Shown here piece after piece: positions 59,891-64,000 of a stretch of DNA of 64,000 bases. Where the stretch lies: positions 310,001 to 374,000 of the forward strand of contig NZ_MVBC01000002.1 in the NCBI RefSeq assembly GCF_002007105.1, in the 5' to 3' direction. A model generated the notes under the pieces. The model worked only from the letters and a program-made list of their open reading frames with translations. It was not told the origin of the DNA and made no database searches. The translations under genes were made by a program, and so were the position numbers. How positions within the stretch are numbered: position 1 is the first letter of the stretch; each line of letters opens with the position of its first letter. Source of the DNA: Hymenobacter sp. CRA2 (GTDB lineage Bacteria > Bacteroidota > Bacteroidia > Cytophagales > Hymenobacteraceae).

Positions 59891-60649
59891 TCAGGCCTGC
59901 GTGGGCTGTTTGACGATGGTAGTAGCCGCGGCTTGAGCCCCGGCCAGAATGGTCACTTCCGATATCGTCACGTGCGGCGGCCGCGTCACCATGAACTGAA
60001 TGACTTCGGCCACGTCTTCCGGCCGCAGCGGCTCAAAGCCCTTGTACACGCCGGCCGCCCGCTCCGTGTCGCCCTTGAAGCGCACCTCCGAAAACTCGGT
60101 TTCCACCGCACCGGGGTTGACCTCAGCCACCCGAATGCCCAGGCTGATCAAATCCAGCCGCATGCCCTTGCTCAGCGAAGCCACGGCGGCCTTGGAAGCG
60201 CAGTACACGTTACCGTTGGCGTAGGCCTCGTGCCCGGCAATGGAGCCGATATTGACGATGAAACCGCTGCGGCGCTCCTGCATGACGGGCAGCACGGCGT
60301 GCGTCACGTTCAGCAGCCCGCGCACGTTGCTGTCCAGCATCAGGTCCCAGTCGCTGGGGTCGCCGCTCTGAATGGGTGCCAGACCGTGGGCATTGCCGGC
60401 GTTGTTCACCAGCACATCCACGTTGCGAAATTCCTCCGGCAGGGCCGCCACGGCCGCCAGCACAGCTGACCGGTCGCGCACGTCGAAGGTGAGCAGGTGT
60501 ACCGGCGTGCCGCTCAGCTGCGCGGCCAGTTCCTCCAGCCGCTCGCGGCGACGCCCGGTGATAACCAAACGAAAGCCGGCTTGCGCCAGCGCCACAGCCG
60601 TAGCCCGGCCAATACCGGACGAGGCCCCGGTAATCAGAGCAGTTTTCAT
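59891..60649 (-). CDS. Short-chain dehydrogenase/reductase (YdfG-like)
   Basis: 252 residues. Cofactor motif TGASSGIGRATA near residue 8, DVRDRSAV, NNAGNAHG, Ser in NIGSIAG and YCASK (Tyr-x-x-x-Lys) are intact. The VITGRRRERLEEL segment with Arg after the second strand suggests NADP preference. YdfG-type enzymes act on 3-hydroxy acids such as serine or 3-hydroxypropionate; the actual substrate is not known. The GVYKGFEPLRPEDVAEVIQF tail is typical of this subgroup. Confidence 0.9.
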   Translation of the reverse strand: MKTALITGASSGIGRATAVALAQAGFRLVITGRRRERLEELAAQLSGTPVHLLTFDVRDRSAVLAAVAALPEEFRNVDVLVNNAGNAHGLAPIQSGDPSDWDLMLDSNVRGLLNVTHAVLPVMQERRSGFIVNIGSIAGHEAYANGNVYCASKAAVASLSKGMRLDLISLGIRVAEVNPGAVETEFSEVRFKGDTERAAGVYKGFEPLRPEDVAEVIQFMVTRPPHVTISEVTILAGAQAAATTIVKQPTQA

Positions 60650-60662
60650 CTATTAAATGGTT

Positions 60663-60742
60663 AAATGGCTGTCTGGTTGAATGGTTGGTCGTTCTAACTG
60701 CTACAGTTCAGAACCACTACCCATTCAACCAGACAGCCATTT
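60663..60742. repeat. Perfect 22-bp inverted repeat upstream of the SDR gene
   Basis: AAATGGCTGTCTGGTTGAAT... at 60663-60684 with exact complement at 60721-60742, 36 bases apart. A further ATGGTT word lies outside each arm. It is between the SDR and porT genes, both minus strand. Confidence 0.85.
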
Positions 60743-60754
60743 GACAATCAAAAA

Positions 60755-61504
60755 CTATTCAAACGTGAGGTACAGCGTCACCGTGTTGGTGCGGATGCGC
60801 TGAAAGCTGGTGGAGTAGATGTCATTGCCGGGCTTCGATAAGTTGCTCAGTCCGTGTGAGAAGCGCAGCTCGGGGGCAAACTTGAAGAACGGGTAAAACA
60901 GGTCCAGCCCCACCCCGTACTCAATGGCAAAATCGGCGTTGCCTACCTGCATCTGGCTGCGCTCGGGGTCTTTCTTGCGGTTGCCCACGTTGAAGCTGGG
61001 CCGCACACCGCCCACCATGTACACGCGCGTATTGCGCCGCCGGTCCGATTTGAACTTGATCAGCAGCGGCAGGTCTATCTGGGTCGAGCCGATTTCCTGG
61101 TCCTGCACCGAATCCGGAGCCGCGCCCACTTTCTTAAACTCCACCTGCCGCGTCAGAAACGACACGCCGGGCGTGAAACGCAGGTTCCAGTAGTCGGCCA
61201 GGCGCACGTCGCCCACAAAGCCGACGGCGAAGCCCGGGCTCATCTTGGCGTTGGCCGAAATGCCCGTGCCGCCGCGCAGCCGGTCTACGTAGGCCTGCGA
61301 ATGCTCCAGGCGGTAGCGCGAGGCGTTCAGCCCGATGTAGAAGCCCGGGTGAAACCACTTATCGTCGTAGCCGGTGAGGTTGTCGACGGTCACGGACTTT
61401 ACCTGCCCGTTTTTACCGCGCTTGGCGCTGGTATAGCTTTTTTTCTGGGCCAGGGCCGCGGCCGGTAGCCCCAGCAGGGCTAGCAGGAGCAGGCGTAGCC
61501 TCAT
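60755..61504 (-). CDS. porT: PorT-family T9SS outer-membrane protein
   Basis: 249 residues from ATG 61504. The signal peptide LRLLLLALLGLPAAALAQ is followed by an eight-stranded-type barrel with alternating strands: FHPGFYIGLNASRYRLEH, MSPGFAVGFVGDVRLADYWNL, FTPGVSFLTRQVEF, FAIEYGVGLDLFYPFFKFAPELRFSHG, TVTLYLTFE at the end. Family knowledge: PorT is needed for type IX secretion and gliding in Bacteroidota and is commonly encoded directly after ubiE/menG, as here with a four-base ATGA overlap. Position and sequence together support the call. Confidence 0.85.
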   Translation of the reverse strand: MRLRLLLLALLGLPAAALAQKKSYTSAKRGKNGQVKSVTVDNLTGYDDKWFHPGFYIGLNASRYRLEHSQAYVDRLRGGTGISANAKMSPGFAVGFVGDVRLADYWNLRFTPGVSFLTRQVEFKKVGAAPDSVQDQEIGSTQIDLPLLIKFKSDRRRNTRVYMVGGVRPSFNVGNRKKDPERSQMQVGNADFAIEYGVGLDLFYPFFKFAPELRFSHGLSNLSKPGNDIYSTSFQRIRTNTVTLYLTFE

Positions 61505-62226
61505 TTGGTGGCGGTGTAGATGGAGCTGATGCCGAAGGTAAGCGGTTGCCATTGCGGAGAAGTAAAGCCGACCTCCTTCAGGATGGTCAGAAAATCCGGG
61601 CCGTCGGGAAACGCCTGCACCGATTCGGGCAGGTACGTGTACGCCGCGCGGTCCTTGGAAATCAATTTGCCGAATACCGGCAAAATGTGCCGAAAGTAGA
61701 AGTTGTAGGCCTGCTTGAACGGAAATGCCCGAGGCTTCGAAAATTCCAGAATCACCACCTTTCCGCCCGGCCGCAGCACCCGGTGCATTTCGGCCAGGCC
61801 TTGGCGTAGGTTCTCGAAGTTGCGCACCCCGAATGAGGCCGTCACCGCGTCGAAAGCGTTGTCCTCAAAGGGCAGGTTTTCGGAGTCGCCGAGCTGCAGT
61901 TCCATGCGGTGGCCCAGGCCCCGCTCCCGCACCTTGCGGCGCCCCACTTCCAGCATGCCTTCCGAAATGTCGACGCCGGTGACATTCACCTTGTCGCCCA
62001 GCTTCAGGGTCTCGAAGGCAAAGTCGCCGGTGCCGGTAGCAATATCCAAAATGCGGCTCGGGTGCAGCTGTTTCAGCTCGCCCACGGCCTTGCGGCGCCA
62101 GTAGATATCGGTACCGGCACTCAGGAAGTGGTTCAGAAAGTCGTACTTCCCCGCGATGCTGTTGAACATCTGCGCTACCTGCGATTTTTTGCCGGTGGGG
62201 TCGTCTTTGTAGGGTACTACGGTCAT
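61501..62226 (-). CDS. ubiE: Demethylmenaquinone/ubiquinone C-methyltransferase
   Basis: 241 residues from ATG 62226. SAM motif DIATGTGDFAFETLKLG, VTGVDISEGMLEVGRRK, then ENLPFEDNAFDAVTASFGVRNFEN, the UbiE/MenG signature, and GGKVVILEFSKP. The start MTVVPYKDDPTGKKSQVAQM is normal for the Bacteroidota enzymes, where menaquinone is the quinone, so the last step of menaquinone synthesis is the expected role (menG). Four-base overlap with porT. Confidence 0.95.
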   Translation of the reverse strand: MTVVPYKDDPTGKKSQVAQMFNSIAGKYDFLNHFLSAGTDIYWRRKAVGELKQLHPSRILDIATGTGDFAFETLKLGDKVNVTGVDISEGMLEVGRRKVRERGLGHRMELQLGDSENLPFEDNAFDAVTASFGVRNFENLRQGLAEMHRVLRPGGKVVILEFSKPRAFPFKQAYNFYFRHILPVFGKLISKDRAAYTYLPESVQAFPDGPDFLTILKEVGFTSPQWQPLTFGISSIYTATK

Positions 62227-62304
62227 GGAGAGAAGGTGCGGTACAAACGGCCGAACGGGCCGCAAATTGCCCAAATAGAACGGCCCCGCCCGCATAATGT
62301 TAAA

Positions 62305-62338
62305 AAAAACGGGCCGGACTTATGGTCCGGCCCGTTTT
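62305..62338. terminator. Terminator between the OmpA gene and ubiE
   Basis: AAAACGGGCCGGAC / GTCCGGCCCGTTTT stem with TTATG loop. Confidence 0.75.
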
Positions 62339-62356
62339 CAGGAGTGCCCGCGGGGG

Positions 62357-64000
62357 CTAGTCGTTCTTGGTTTTCACCTTGGTCTTGTCGCCGGTGGCGT
62401 CTTTGGCTTTGCCGTCCAGTTCCCCGTTTTTGGTCGTGGTCTTGGTCTTTTCGCCGTTCGGAGCCTCGGTTTTGATCTTCACCTTGTCGCTGTCTTCGTC
62501 CACCTTGGTTTTCACCTTGGTGCCGTCGGCGGCTTTGGCTTTGGTCTTGCCGGGCTGCAGCGGAGCCGTGGTGCGGCCCGAGGTGCCCGTGGTAGAAGTA
62601 CCCGTGCCGGTGGTAGTGGAGCTACCCGTACCGGTACCTGCGCCAGCACCGCCGGCGCCATTGGTCATCACGTCTTGCAGGGTCTGGCCTTCCTGCAGTA
62701 CCGGGCGGAATTCCACGCGGCGGTTCAGCTGCATGTTCTCCGGCGAATCGTTCGGGGCAGCCGGGCGACGCTCGCCGTAGCTTACCGTCACCATGCGGGT
62801 CTGCGTGATGCCGTTCTTCTTCAGATAGTTGAAGGCCGAGTTAGCACGGTTCTGACCCAGTACCATGTTGTACTCGTCGGTGTTGCGCGAGTCGCAATGG
62901 CCTTCGATGGAGATGTTCAGACCGGGGTTGGCCTTCAGCACCGTCGCCACGTTGTTCAGCTCACGCACCGACTCGGGGCGCAGGTTGTACTTGTCCGTGT
63001 CGAAGTAGATGTTCTTCAGACCCAGACCGGCAATGCTGGTCGTGTCAACGTAGTTGATGTAGAAGTTCTTGGTGATGGTGGTCGAATCATCCGTTACCAC
63101 CGGCACGGCAAACTCCTGCGTCTCGATCTGCTTGCCGTCCTTCGACAGGGCGACCTGGTACGAGCGGCCCGAGAGCACCGTCACCTGGTAGTTGCCCGAG
63201 TCGGGCTTGGTCACGTCGCGGAAGCTGATAGCCGTCTTGTCAGCGGTCTGGCCGTTAAACACCAGCTCTACACCCGGAATCACCGTCGTGCTGTCGCGCG
63301 AGGAGAAGACCTTACCGCGGATGTTGACGTTCTTGATGTAGTTGATGGTGTAGATATCCTTCTCCCCGTAGCCACCGATGCGGTAGGACGAGAGGTAGGC
63401 GTACGAACCATCCGGCGACAGGCGGTAGTAGGTGTCGTCGTCCGGGGTGTTCACGGGGTAGCCCATGTTCTCCACGGCGCCCCACTTGCGGCCGATCGAG
63501 TCGTAGGTCGACTTGAAGATGTCGTAGCCGCCCATGGTGTTGTGGCCGCGCGACGAGAAGTACAGCGTTTTGCCGTCGCGGCTCAGGTACGGGCTATCGT
63601 CGTCAAACTTGGTGTTGATCGGGCCCGGCAGCTGCTTGGCTGGTCCCCAGTCGCCACCCGGCTGGCGGGTCGCGTAGTAGATGTCCAGCGTGTTGTCTTC
63701 CGAGTACTTGCTCGTCGAGAAGTAAATCGTCAGGCCGTCCGGCGTGATGAAGGCATCCGACTCAAACGCTTTCGAGTTGATGTTGCCGTTCAATTTCTTG
63801 GGCGCCGTCCAGTCCGTGCCGCTGCGCTCCGAGTAGAAGATGTCGCCGTTTTCGTCCTGGCGGTACATCAACATTTTGGTATCGTTGTCGAATACCTGGA
63901 TGGAAGCGTCGTGGCCTTTGCCGTTCAACGAGCCCGACAAGGAACGGGGCTTCTCCCACTCGTCTTCGTTGATGCGCTTGGCTTCGAAGATGTCCTCGTA
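62357..64000 (-). CDS. PD40-repeat / OmpA-family protein, PorE-like (5' end outside window)
   Basis: The frame is open to the right edge, giving at least 547 residues; the ATG is not in the window. Near the N-terminus are PD40/WD40-like propeller repeats (DIFEAKRINEDEWEKP, DAFITPDGLTIYFSTS, SPYLSRDGKTLYFSSRGHNTMGGYDIF). A carboxypeptidase-regulatory-like domain follows (VNIRGKVFSSRDSTTVIPGVE). The OmpA C-terminal peptidoglycan-binding domain has IYFDTDKYNLRPES and ISIEGHCDSRNTDEYN with conserved peptidoglycan residues, then RRVEFRPV. After that comes a Gly/Thr-rich linker and a Lys/Thr tail of about 60 residues. Architecture matches PorE of the T9SS, a peptidoglycan anchor, but similar proteins accompany PorP/SprF. 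Confidence 0.8.
   Translation of the reverse strand, partial: YEDIFEAKRINEDEWEKPRSLSGSLNGKGHDASIQVFDNDTKMLMYRQDENGDIFYSERSGTDWTAPKKLNGNINSKAFESDAFITPDGLTIYFSTSKYSEDNTLDIYYATRQPGGDWGPAKQLPGPINTKFDDDSPYLSRDGKTLYFSSRGHNTMGGYDIFKSTYDSIGRKWGAVENMGYPVNTPDDDTYYRLSPDGSYAYLSSYRIGGYGEKDIYTINYIKNVNIRGKVFSSRDSTTVIPGVELVFNGQTADKTAISFRDVTKPDSGNYQVTVLSGRSYQVALSKDGKQIETQEFAVPVVTDDSTTITKNFYINYVDTTSIAGLGLKNIYFDTDKYNLRPESVRELNNVATVLKANPGLNISIEGHCDSRNTDEYNMVLGQNRANSAFNYLKKNGITQTRMVTVSYGERRPAAPNDSPENMQLNRRVEFRPVLQEGQTLQDVMTNGAGGAGAGTGTGSSTTTGTGTSTTGTSGRTTAPLQPGKTKAKAADGTKVKTKVDEDSDKVKIKTEAPNGEKTKTTTKNGELDGKAKDATGDKTKVKTKND

Noticed and set aside
1-64000. tRNA or rRNA genes
   Set aside because: I saw no cloverleaf with CCA-like end or conserved rRNA segments in any gap.

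Overview
The window is high-GC chromosomal DNA from a Bacteroidota bacterium, most likely a Hymenobacter-like member of the Cytophagales. The evidence is a type IX secretion system (T9SS) gene set (a porX response regulator, a porT homologue, a porE-like OmpA protein and a gliding-motility C-terminal-domain cargo protein), a fused lpxC-fabZ gene, SusC-style TonB receptors with carboxypeptidase-regulatory domains, few Shine-Dalgarno sequences, and many TAnnTTTG -7 boxes upstream of genes. I found no phage, insertion sequence, CRISPR array, rRNA or tRNA. The xerD gene is the housekeeping recombinase.

Layout. 1-3.4 kb: a VF530-family protein and a large secreted FG-GAP / CHU_C protein. 4-10.2 kb: a MarR regulator followed by two TonB-dependent receptor genes whose upstream regions share the palindrome TACGAA-N4-TTCGTA. 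10.3-14.5 kb: a ModE-like regulator, a third TonB receptor and a small lipoprotein on the minus strand, with a divergent stand-alone plug-domain protein. 14.6-22.3 kb: porX, an HD phosphohydrolase and the lipid A block lpxD, lpxC-fabZ, lpxA and an ABC ATPase. 22.5-31 kb: a poly-Asp protein, two DUF4197 paralogues, cinA, a 2-oxoacid dehydrogenase E2 and valS. 31-41.8 kb: a nitrilase next to a WbpG-like sugar amidotransferase, a ferredoxin divergent from an acyl-CoA reductase, a nucleoside phosphorylase, trhO, a NeuD-like acetyltransferase, a polytopic membrane protein and DUF2851. 42-50.6 kb: a Sel1 protein, lolA, ftsK, a polytopic membrane protein, xerD and aroQ. 50.9-64 kb: a class V aminotransferase, a MarC protein, rnhA, trmN6, a frameshifted winged-helix gene, an ABC ATPase with its permease, a saccharopine dehydrogenase-like protein, cdd, an esterase, an SDR, porT, ubiE, and the 3' part of a PD40-OmpA gene that runs off the right edge.

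The most unusual feature is intergenic. Many gene junctions hold long inverted repeats of about 80-260 bp. Their arms are built from short recurring words such as CGGATT, CAATGA or GTATTGAG. The two arms of one element are nearly identical, but arms differ between elements. Two elements (33274-33533 and 35483-35698) run exactly from the stop codon of one gene to the stop codon of the converging gene and each encloses two terminator-like hairpins. A related element (49899-50125) separates the divergent xerD and aroQ genes. Other notable points are the shared operator of the MarR/TonB-receptor locus and the adjacent nitrilase and PP-loop amidotransferase, which together resemble a split glutamine-dependent NAD synthetase.
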